Source: Herbaspirillum sp. ASV7 (lineage in GTDB: Bacteria; Pseudomonadota; Gammaproteobacteria; Burkholderiales; Burkholderiaceae_D). Taken from it: DNA of 42,609 nt. The first letter of the stretch is position 1; every line of letters starts with the position of its first letter. The position numbers were made by a program, and so were the translations under genes. The stretch lies in NCBI RefSeq assembly GCF_016429215.1, contig NZ_JAELUH010000042.1:1-42609 (forward strand), given 5' to 3'. The notes below the pieces were generated by a model, which was not told the DNA's origin, did no database searches, and was given only the letters and a program-made list of their open reading frames with translations. This document shows positions 35,755 to 42,609 of the stretch, piece by piece.

Positions 35755-38700
35755 AAACAGGACGCCGCCCAACCCAGGTTGCCGCGCTGCGCGCCAAGAA
35801 GCTGGCCGTCACACTGAGCGCAGCAGGCCTGGTCTGCCTGCCGGTCGCCGCGCAGGACACCACACAGGGGTCTGCATCGGACAATGGCGCCGCCCTGCGC
35901 GGCAAGATGCTCGACCGCAGCCGCACGCTGGTAGAGGCCGTGGCACCCAATACCGAGACCCAGTCGTCACAGTTAGACGCCCTCTCGCCTTCGGCGCTGA
36001 CTGATGGCCAGCAGCGCATCATGCTCGATACCGCCGCGCCGCAGGGACCGGCGCAAGGCGAGCTGAAGATGATGGACGATGGCGGCGACAGCTACTTCGC
36101 CTCCGGTCTTGCCGAACTGACGCCGCGCTCGGTGGCCATGCTGTCTGCCCTGGCGACGTCGTTGCAGGGCAAGCGCGATATCCATATCGAAGTCATCGGC
36201 CACACCGACAGCCAGCGCATCGTGCGTTCGCCCTATTCGACCAACCAGGCGCTGTCGCAGGGGCGAGCGCTGGCGGTGGCGGCGTTCCTGCGCCAGCGCC
36301 TGCAGTTGCCGGCCGAGGCCTTCAGCGTGGCCGGCCGGGGGGAATCGCAAGCGCTGGCCAGCAACGACAGCGCCGAGGGTAGGGCACGCAATCGCCGCGT
36401 CGCGCTGCGCGTGTGGTACCGCGAAGAGCCGGTAGCAGTCGGTCGGGAAAAGCGCATCGACAACGATGCCTGCGCCGTCAATCCGGTCGCCAGCGACATG
36501 CCGTTCTCGGTGACCATCGACGGTCAGCCGGTGGATCTGCGCCATCGCGCCCAGGAGGCCGACCGCCAGCGTTGTGTCGACGTGGCGCTGGAGAAGGCCG
36601 ATATCCAGATCAAGTTCGACCCCCTCAATACCGTACCGGCCCTCAACGTCTGGGTGGCGCCCAGCACCGTCGCGCGCAATCGCGAGATCTATTTCGGCAC
36701 CTGGAGCAACTACCTGTGGTGGCAGAAGAAGGCCGAGTTGCGCATCTTCGCCAGGGGCCAGAACGCCCAGCAGACACCGCTGGCCGTGGTACCGTTCGCA
36801 CCCGGCAATGCCGTGCAATGGCAGGCGCCGGCCAATGCACCCGATGAGCTGAGCTATCTCGTGCGGGTGATCGACCGCGATGGCAACTTCGACGAAACCC
36901 TGATGAAGCCGCTGCGCCTGACCGAGCGCGCCGCGCCGGCCCCGGACGCGCAACAGCTGCGGCGCGAGCAACTGGCCGGCTATGGCGAATCCAGCCTGTC
37001 CTTGCGCAATATTGCGGCGCGCGGTGGCTCGGTCACCATCAGCGGCGAGCACGTGCAGAGCGGTGACAGCATCGCCGCCATGGGCATGCCCATTCCGGTG
37101 GATGAACAGGGCAAGTTCGTCATGCGCCAGATCCTGCCGCCGGGTCCGCACCAGGTCGAGGTGGCGCTGCGCCATGCCGACGGCAAGACCGCCATCTTCC
37201 GGCGCAACCTGTCGGTGGCCGACACCGACTGGTTCTATTTCGTCGTCGGTGACCTCACCGTCGGCCAGGATCGCACCACCGGCCCGGCACAACTGGTCAC
37301 CACCGATACCAGTCACTACGACAATTCGACCTGGGTCGACGGCCGTGGCGCCTTCTACCTCAAGGGCAAGATCAAGGGCGAATACCTGCTCACGGCCAGC
37401 GCCGATACCGGCGAACAGCCGCTGCGCGACCTGTTTTCCAATTTCCAGACCAAGGATCCTAACTACCTGCTGCGCCGTATCGATCCCAACCGTTACTATC
37501 CGGTCTATGGTGACGACAGCACCATCACCGACGATGCGCCGACCCAGGGCCGCTTCTTCGTCAAGCTGGAGAAGGACAGTTCCTACGTCATGTGGGGCAA
37601 CTTCCAGACCGCCTGGACCGGCACCGAGCTGACCCAGTTCAGCCGTGGCCTGTACGGTGCCAACCTGGTGTGGAATTCCAAGGACACCACCCGCTACGGT
37701 GAGAAGCGCACCAGTATCAACGCCTTCGTGGCCGACCCCGGCACGCTGCAATCGCGCGAGCAATTCCGTGGCACCGGTGGCTCGCTGTATTACCTGCATC
37801 ACCTGAACCTGACCGAAGGCTCGGAACGCCTGTGGGTGGAAGTGCGCGACAAGGATTCCGGCCTGGTGCTGCAGCGTACCCCGCTCACGCCCGCGCAGGA
37901 CTACGAGGTCAACTACCTGCAAGGCCGCGTCACCCTGCGCGCTGCGCTGCCATCGACCACCGATGGCAGTACGCTGGTGCAGACCGCCAGCGTGAACGGC
38001 AACCCGGTCTACCTGGTCGCCACCTACGAATACGTGCCCGGCCTGACCGAGGTCAGTTCCAGTGCCATCGGCCTGCGTGCCAGCCACTGGCTGGACGATC
38101 ACCTGCGCTTGGGAACCACCCTGTATCGCCAGGGCGAGGAGAGCAATCAGCAGAACCTCAAGGGCGTGGATGCCACCTATCGCTATACCCCGGCGACCTG
38201 GATCAAGGGCGAACTGGCGCGCTCCTCGGGCATCGGCAGCGACAGCCTGAGTTCGATGACCGGTGGTTATGATTTCCTCGCCAACCAGTCCACCGGTGCG
38301 GGCGCCACGGCGCGCCGCATCGACACGGCCATCGACCTGGGGGATGTCAGCAGCTTCAAGGGGCGCCTGAGCGCTTACTGGCAGGAGCGCGATCCCGATT
38401 TCTCCGGCCCCGGCGCGACACTGCCCAGCGGTGATGGACTCTCGCAGAAGGGCATGACGGCGGTGGTGCCGGTGGACGAGCGTACCGAGCTGGCGGTCAA
38501 GCTGGACCGGCGCGAGCAGGTCAACAGTACCGCCAGCCAGAGCGCCAATTCCAGCGAAGCGGCGCTGCGCCACAAGATCGATGCGCAGTGGGGCGTGTCG
38601 GTGGGGGTGCGGCAGGACAATCGCAACGGCATCAATCCGACCGGCGTGGTCAACAATGCCAGTTCCTTGCTGTCGCAGAATGGCGCGCGCATGGATGTGA

Positions 38701-40271
38701 TTGCGCGCATCGACTATCGCCCGTTGGCCGATGGCGAAGCCGAGCGGGCCGCAGAGCTGGGCAAGGACGCCGGCAAATCGTTGGTCGAGACGGTGCCGCC
38801 CACCGCCATTGGCGAGGGTAGCGCACCCTCGGCCAGTGGCCAGGCCTTGCTCACACCGGGCAGCAATGGACCGGCCTCATCCATCGTCCCCACCACCGGT
38901 GTCACAGCCAACGGCAATGCGCAGATGCGCAGCCCCATCGATGCCACGGCGGCTGCCGGTGTCGCCGCTGCACGCGTACCCGGCCTGCAGTACAAGTCCT
39001 GGGACAGCTATGCCTTCGTACAGGGCACGGCCAGCCGCAGCGGCAACCGCAGCGACAACGATCGCGCCGGTCTCGGCGGCAGCTGGCAAGTCAGCGACAA
39101 GCTGCGCCTGGGCGCGGAAGCCTCGGGCGGTGATGGCGGCATGGGCGGGCGCCTGTCGGGCGACTACCAGGTCGACGAACGCAGCACGGTCTACCTGACC
39201 TATACGATGGAAACCGAGAGCGCCGACAGCAACTATGCCGGCCGCCAGGGAACGCTCACGTCCGGCACCCACTATCGCCTCAACGACCAGGTCGGCACCT
39301 TCGCCGAGTCGCGCTGGTCCGAGGGTGCCGGTCCCAAGAGCCTGACCCATGCCTTCGGTGTCGACTATGCCCCGGATATGCGCTGGAGCTTCGCCAGCAA
39401 GTACGAGACCGGTACATTGTCCGATCCGCTCTCGGGCGATATCAAGCGCGACGCCGTGGGCCTGTCGGCCGCCTTCAAGAAGGATGGCCTGAAATACACC
39501 GGCGCCATCGAGTACCGCATGGACCGCAGCACCACGCTGGGCACCGTCGGCGGCACCTGCGTGACCAACGACGCCGCCGGTAACTGCAGTGGCGCGGCAG
39601 TCAACATCAACCGCCGTACCTGGCTGTGGAAGAACCAGGCGCAGTACCAACTGAGTCCGTCCTGGCGCCTGCTGGGCAAGTTCAACCTCTCGCGCAGCAG
39701 CAACTCGCAGGGCGCGTTCTACGACGGCGACTATAGCGAGACCGTGTTGGGAGCGGCCTATCGTCCGGTCGACAATGACCGCTGGAATACCCTGTTCAAG
39801 TACACCTATTTCTACAATGTGCCGTCGGCCGGCCAGGTCGATGGCAGTGCCTACAGCACCTCCGCCACGGGTGGCGCGCTCGATTACGCGCAGAAGAGCC
39901 AGGTCTTCAATATCGACACCACCTACGATGTCCTGCCGTGGCTGTCGGTGGGTGTGAAGTATGGCATGCGCCTGGGCCAGCTGAGCCTGACCAAGACCTC
40001 GGGTGACTGGTTCTCCAGCCGTGCCGACCTGTGGGTGCTGCGGGCCGACCTGCACATCGTCAAGGAGTGGGATGCGCTGGTGGAAGCGCGCAGGCTGGCG
40101 GCCAAGGAAGCGGGCGACGCGCGCTCAGGCTTCCTGGTGGGGGTGTATCGCCATGTCAACGAGAACGTCAAGATGGGGGTGGGCTACAACTTCACCAACT
40201 TCTCGGACAATCTTACCGACCTGTCCTATCGCAGCCATGGCTGGTTCCTCAATGCATTGGCGACTTTCTGA
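35751..40271 (+). CDS. Outer-membrane OmpA-domain protein with giant C-terminal beta-barrel
   Basis: 1506 residues; its ATG overlaps the upstream stop by four bases, so translation is coupled. It has a signal peptide (about 1-34, ending PVAA|QDT), then a linker, then an OmpA-type peptidoglycan-binding domain (113-222) with the key residues D153 (GHTDSQ) and R172 (LSQGRA) and the NRRV end. Residues ~240-490 look like beta-sandwich segments (FSVTIDGQPVDL; GSVTISGEHVQSGDSIAAMG). From residue 493 (DWFYFVVGDLTVGQD) to the end is a ~1000-residue array of amphipathic strands, ending in a C-terminal Phe (LNALATF), the BAM signature. A Ser/Gly/Pro/Ala-rich linker (about 1007-1080) interrupts the barrel. 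I infer a wall-anchored outer-membrane partner of the giant protein, perhaps its exporter or receptor. Confidence 0.92.
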   Translation: MKTGRRPTQVAALRAKKLAVTLSAAGLVCLPVAAQDTTQGSASDNGAALRGKMLDRSRTLVEAVAPNTETQSSQLDALSPSALTDGQQRIMLDTAAPQGPAQGELKMMDDGGDSYFASGLAELTPRSVAMLSALATSLQGKRDIHIEVIGHTDSQRIVRSPYSTNQALSQGRALAVAAFLRQRLQLPAEAFSVAGRGESQALASNDSAEGRARNRRVALRVWYREEPVAVGREKRIDNDACAVNPVASDMPFSVTIDGQPVDLRHRAQEADRQRCVDVALEKADIQIKFDPLNTVPALNVWVAPSTVARNREIYFGTWSNYLWWQKKAELRIFARGQNAQQTPLAVVPFAPGNAVQWQAPANAPDELSYLVRVIDRDGNFDETLMKPLRLTERAAPAPDAQQLRREQLAGYGESSLSLRNIAARGGSVTISGEHVQSGDSIAAMGMPIPVDEQGKFVMRQILPPGPHQVEVALRHADGKTAIFRRNLSVADTDWFYFVVGDLTVGQDRTTGPAQLVTTDTSHYDNSTWVDGRGAFYLKGKIKGEYLLTASADTGEQPLRDLFSNFQTKDPNYLLRRIDPNRYYPVYGDDSTITDDAPTQGRFFVKLEKDSSYVMWGNFQTAWTGTELTQFSRGLYGANLVWNSKDTTRYGEKRTSINAFVADPGTLQSREQFRGTGGSLYYLHHLNLTEGSERLWVEVRDKDSGLVLQRTPLTPAQDYEVNYLQGRVTLRAALPSTTDGSTLVQTASVNGNPVYLVATYEYVPGLTEVSSSAIGLRASHWLDDHLRLGTTLYRQGEESNQQNLKGVDATYRYTPATWIKGELARSSGIGSDSLSSMTGGYDFLANQSTGAGATARRIDTAIDLGDVSSFKGRLSAYWQERDPDFSGPGATLPSGDGLSQKGMTAVVPVDERTELAVKLDRREQVNSTASQSANSSEAALRHKIDAQWGVSVGVRQDNRNGINPTGVVNNASSLLSQNGARMDVIARIDYRPLADGEAERAAELGKDAGKSLVETVPPTAIGEGSAPSASGQALLTPGSNGPASSIVPTTGVTANGNAQMRSPIDATAAAGVAAARVPGLQYKSWDSYAFVQGTASRSGNRSDNDRAGLGGSWQVSDKLRLGAEASGGDGGMGGRLSGDYQVDERSTVYLTYTMETESADSNYAGRQGTLTSGTHYRLNDQVGTFAESRWSEGAGPKSLTHAFGVDYAPDMRWSFASKYETGTLSDPLSGDIKRDAVGLSAAFKKDGLKYTGAIEYRMDRSTTLGTVGGTCVTNDAAGNCSGAAVNINRRTWLWKNQAQYQLSPSWRLLGKFNLSRSSNSQGAFYDGDYSETVLGAAYRPVDNDRWNTLFKYTYFYNVPSAGQVDGSAYSTSATGGALDYAQKSQVFNIDTTYDVLPWLSVGVKYGMRLGQLSLTKTSGDWFSSRADLWVLRADLHIVKEWDALVEARRLAAKEAGDARSGFLVGVYRHVNENVKMGVGYNFTNFSDNLTDLSYRSHGWFLNALATF

Positions 40272-40293
40272 GCAAGCGCGCGCACAAGGAAAA

Positions 40294-40321
40294 CGCGCGT
40301 TCCGGGCGAGCGGAACGCGCG
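40294..40321. terminator. Hairpin between the outer-membrane gene and the OmpR-like gene
   Basis: A perfect 11-bp stem CGCGCGTTCCG / CGGAACGCGCG with a 6-base loop sits in the 82-bp gap between convergent genes. There is no T-run. Confidence 0.6.
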
Positions 40322-40353
40322 ATGGGGGCCGACGCGGGCAGATGCGCAAGGTC

Positions 40354-41019
40354 TCAGGCAGGCCGCAGCGGCACCGAGATGCGATAGCCGGTGCCGCGCT
40401 CGGTATGCAGGGGCAGCTCGGCGCCGGTGTGGTTGAACCAGCGACGACGCAGGCGGCTCACCATCTGGTCCAGGCGGCGCTCGTCGTAATCCATCCAGTC
40501 GTAGCCCAGCGCGGTGACGACATCGCGACGCGACACGGTGGTCGCACGCGGGCGGGTGGCGAAGAGTCCCATCAGGCACATCTCCTGATGGTTCAGGGTG
40601 GCACGATGGCCGCCCGGGGATTGCAGTTCGCGCTTGAGCGGGTCCAGTCGCCAGCCCGTGTCGCCCAGACGACGCACCATCGGTGCGATGTACGCGCCCA
40701 GCAGTTCGGGGCTGATAGGTTTGGTCAGGAACTGGTCGGCAAACTGGCGCAGGCCACGGATGAGTTCGGCGCCACCGGCCTGTTCGCCCAGCAGGATCAC
40801 GCCGGTCCGGGGACGCTGGCCATGCAGGTGGCGCGCGGCCAGATAGCCTTCGTGCCTGGGCAGGTCGACGTCGATGACGGCGATGTCGGCCACGTTCGCA
40901 TGCACCATGAAGTTCTCCAGGCAGGAGGCCTCCATCACGCAATGCCCCTCGCTGGTCAATGCCCGGTTGAAACTGCGTCGTAATTCAGGCTTGCCTTCCA
41001 GTATCAAAATGTTCGCCAT
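40354..41019 (-). CDS. OmpR-family response regulator with atypical receiver
   Basis: 221 residues from the ATG at 41019 (GAGG/AAGG upstream); a longer frame to 41151 reads through the promoter. The receiver (1-115) keeps the phospho-acceptor D50 (AVIDVDLPRHEG) and K100 (FLTKPI). The acidic pocket is altered (LILEGKPE, with only E8 left), and the switch Thr/Ser is Gly78 (VILLGEQ). The C-terminal winged helix (about 125-218) is of OmpR/PhoB type: TLNHQEMCLMGLFATRP, then RRLDQMVSRLRRRWF and TERGTGYRISVP. It may act without classical phosphorylation. It is convergent with the outer-membrane gene and divergent from a second OmpR-family gene across a direct-repeat operator candidate. Confidence 0.88.
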   Translation of the reverse strand: MANILILEGKPELRRSFNRALTSEGHCVMEASCLENFMVHANVADIAVIDVDLPRHEGYLAARHLHGQRPRTGVILLGEQAGGAELIRGLRQFADQFLTKPISPELLGAYIAPMVRRLGDTGWRLDPLKRELQSPGGHRATLNHQEMCLMGLFATRPRATTVSRRDVVTALGYDWMDYDERRLDQMVSRLRRRWFNHTGAELPLHTERGTGYRISVPLRPA

Positions 41020-41143
41020 ACCTTGATCCTCGTTGTTGTCGTTGTCTGATGTCACGCCGCCCGAACTTGCCAGAGGGAGGCGCCGTGACCGTGGGCGAAT
41101 TATGGTCAGTGTGATTGTGTGAGGATAGGCGGCGCTAGGAATG

Positions 41144-41160
41144 GTTAACACAAGTTAACA
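41144..41160. promoter_or_regulatory. GTTAACA direct-repeat operator candidate
   Basis: GTTAACA, 3 bp, GTTAACA: two 7-bp direct repeats with a 10-bp period, the layout bound head-to-tail by OmpR/PhoB winged helices. It lies in the 302-bp gap between two divergent OmpR-family genes, 125 bp from one and 162 bp from the other. A further TGTGA repeat pair sits just upstream (about 41110-41122). The rest of the gap shows no gene. Confidence 0.65.
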
Positions 41161-41321
41161 GATTCATTGCGCCATGGAAATGGCATGGTCGGGTGTGTGC
41201 GGCTGCCCTGCGTGCGCGGGGCGATCCCGGTATCATCTGCGCTTTTGCACGGTAGGCACGCGGGGTATTTCCAGCCGGAAATCTGCGCCTGGCGCGAGAC
41301 GGAAGACAAGAGAGCATTTCA

Positions 41322-42032
41322 ATGAACATTGCCATCCTGGAAGACAATCCGCTGGAAGCCGAACTGGTGCGCACGACCCTGACGCAGGCCGGCCATGACT
41401 GCCAGCATTTTTCCACCGGCGCAGCCTTGCTGGCGGCCCTGCAGCGCAGCGCCTTCGACCTGCTGGTACTGGACTGGATGTTGCCGGACATGACCGGCCA
41501 TCAGGTCCTGGACTGGGTGCGCGCGCACCTCGGGCGGCGCATGCTGGTGCTGATCCTCTCCAGCCGCTCGCTGGAGGAGCATGTGGTGCTGGGCCTCATG
41601 GCCGGGGGCGACGACTACATGATCAAACCGGCGCGGCGCGCCGAACTGCTGGCACGCGTGCATGTGCTCTCGCGACGCCTGCCCGCGCAGGAGATCGCGG
41701 TGGTGCCGCCCTCGGACCTGATCGAGGTCGGTCCCTACCGTCTGCACAAGATCAAGCGGGTGGCGCAACTGGCCGGTGTGCCGGTGGAGTTGAAACCCAA
41801 GGAATTCGACATCGCCTGTCTGCTGTTCTCGCAGCTGGGCGCGGTGGTGTCCCGCGAGGCGCTGGTGGAGCAGGTCTGGGGGCGCGACCTGGTGGCCTCG
41901 CGCACGCTGGATACCCACATGTCGCTGGTGCGCAGCAAGCTGGCATTGCGTCCCGAGAACGGTGTCAAGCTCACCACCATCTATACGCTGGGCTATCGCC
42001 TGGACCTCATCGATCCGGAAGACGATTTCTGA
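41322..42032 (+). CDS. OmpR/PhoB-family response regulator
   Basis: 236 residues. The receiver (1-118) is complete: E7-D8 (LEDN), phospho-acceptor D51 (LVLDWMLPDMTG), S80 (LILSSR) and K102 (YMIKPAR). The winged-helix domain (about 130-230) has LKPKEFDIACLLF, the recognition region REALVEQVWGRDL, RTLDTHMSLVRSKL and YTLGYRLDLI. It has a short acidic tail (DPEDDF). The neighbouring kinase is encoded convergently, with 12 bp between stops, so it is a plausible partner. The target genes are unknown; its own promoter region carries the GTTAACA repeats. Confidence 0.93.
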   Translation: MNIAILEDNPLEAELVRTTLTQAGHDCQHFSTGAALLAALQRSAFDLLVLDWMLPDMTGHQVLDWVRAHLGRRMLVLILSSRSLEEHVVLGLMAGGDDYMIKPARRAELLARVHVLSRRLPAQEIAVVPPSDLIEVGPYRLHKIKRVAQLAGVPVELKPKEFDIACLLFSQLGAVVSREALVEQVWGRDLVASRTLDTHMSLVRSKLALRPENGVKLTTIYTLGYRLDLIDPEDDF

Positions 42033-42044
42033 GTCTCCCCACCG

Positions 42045-42609
42045 TCATGGCATCTCATCGAGGGCTGGCAGCCGCAGCGTGAAGCGGGCGCCGCCGCCGT
42101 CGCGGTTATGCGCACTGACCTGGCCGCCGTGCAGCTGCGCCACCGTCTGCACGAAGTTCAGGCCCAGGCCGATGCCTGGCTGGCTGCCCTGGCCAGCGCG
42201 GTAGAAGGGTTCGAACAAGCCTGCGCCATCGGCGGGCAAGCCGGCACCCTGGTCGTCGACGTGGCAGACCAGCCAGGGCGTAGGCAACTCGCTGTCCTCT
42301 TGCACCGTGCACAGGATGCGGCCGCCTACCGGGCCGAACTTGATGGCATTGCTCAACAGGTTGGCCAATGCCCGCACCAGCATCTGCCGCTCGCCCGCCA
42401 CCCAGTGCGGCAAACCATCCCCCTCGATATCGATACGCACGTTGCGCTCGCGCGCCAGTGGCCACAGGCTGTCAGCGGCATCGGCCAGCAGCGCGTCCAG
42501 GTTGAGCTCCTCGCGTAGTGGCGTACCGGCCTTGGCGCGCGCCAGCAGGACGAAGTCATCGGCCAGCGAGAGCGTGCTGCGTACCGATTTCTCGATGCGC
42601 GCAAACATG
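42045..42609 (-). CDS. Sensor histidine kinase, C-terminal part (5' end outside window)
   Basis: About 188 residues up to the right edge. They show the second dimerisation helix (IEKSVRSTLSLADDFVLLARA) and a full HATPase_c domain: N-box LANLLSNAIKFGPVGG, G1 VDDQGAGLP, F-box LFEPFYRAG and G2 GIGLGLNFV. The phospho-accepting His and the sensor lie beyond the window. The ATG at 42608 is internal to the gene and not its start. The gene is convergent with the OmpR-family regulator at 41322, its likely partner. Confidence 0.9.
   Translation of the reverse strand, partial: MFARIEKSVRSTLSLADDFVLLARAKAGTPLREELNLDALLADAADSLWPLARERNVRIDIEGDGLPHWVAGERQMLVRALANLLSNAIKFGPVGGRILCTVQEDSELPTPWLVCHVDDQGAGLPADGAGLFEPFYRAGQGSQPGIGLGLNFVQTVAQLHGGQVSAHNRDGGGARFTLRLPALDEMP

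Noticed and set aside
33952..38573. Long minus-strand frames (over 600 and 860 codons) opposite the giant surface genes
   Set aside because: They lack ribosome sites and recognisable domains. The plus-strand frames have signal peptides, repeats and the OmpA motif.

Overview
The window is GC-rich chromosomal DNA of a betaproteobacterium. Protein resemblances (an E. coli-like IlvD, a YaeR-like VOC protein, several 4HB/HAMP chemoreceptors, IclR and LysR regulators, ACS- and DHA2-type MFS pumps) suggest Oxalobacteraceae, most likely Herbaspirillum or a close relative. The genus is my inference from memory and was not searched. I see no rRNA, tRNA, CRISPR array, complete insertion sequence or phage gene.

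Layout. Positions 1-7.4 kb carry housekeeping and uptake genes: the end of an MFS transporter, ilvD, a long AI-2E/PerM-family membrane protein and a TonB-dependent receptor, followed by two copies of a 118-bp palindromic intergenic repeat. Positions 7.4-14.6 kb hold a VOC-fold protein, a LysR regulator, two chemoreceptors and a DHA2 drug-efflux-type MFS. This block is scarred by an old segmental duplication. A copied LysR start and promoter, a truncated MFS start and a C-terminal scrap of the downstream ABC ATPase mark its edges, and the new junction sits on 8 bp of microhomology. The LysR operator is present in both copies. Positions 14.6-17.7 kb encode an ABC importer (ATPase plus fused double permease, no binding protein). 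Positions 17.9-24.3 kb form a probable catabolic operon on the minus strand (MBL-fold hydrolase, flavin monooxygenase, DUF2783 protein, ACS-type MFS). It is transcribed away from a translationally coupled pair of IclR regulators. Positions 24.4-27.2 kb hold a membrane GGDEF-EAL protein with a clear sigma-70 promoter, and an operon of a CheY-like protein and a 66-residue unknown.

An approximately 0.9-kb gene-poor region, strikingly AT-rich in its first 350 bp, precedes the most remarkable locus (28.1-40.3 kb). This is a two-gene, stop-start-overlapping unit. The first gene encodes a 2542-residue secreted protein built of ten disulfide-type DUF11 modules, about six SdrD-B/Cna-B-like modules, another DUF11 module and a degenerate OmpA-like tail. 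The second encodes a 1506-residue outer-membrane protein with an N-terminal OmpA peptidoglycan-binding domain, Ig-like segments and a very large C-terminal beta-barrel ending in Phe. I propose that they are a surface stalk and its outer-membrane partner, possibly a dedicated export or anchoring pair. The window closes with two OmpR-family regulators in divergent orientation, separated by a direct-repeat operator candidate, and the C-terminal half of a histidine kinase.

Links between parts: the LysR regulator probably still controls the MFS pump from 2.3 kb away through a perfect TTGCAT-N11-ATGCAA site. The IclR pair probably controls the divergent catabolic operon. The regulators at the right end are the nearest candidates to control the giant surface locus, but nothing in the sequence proves this.
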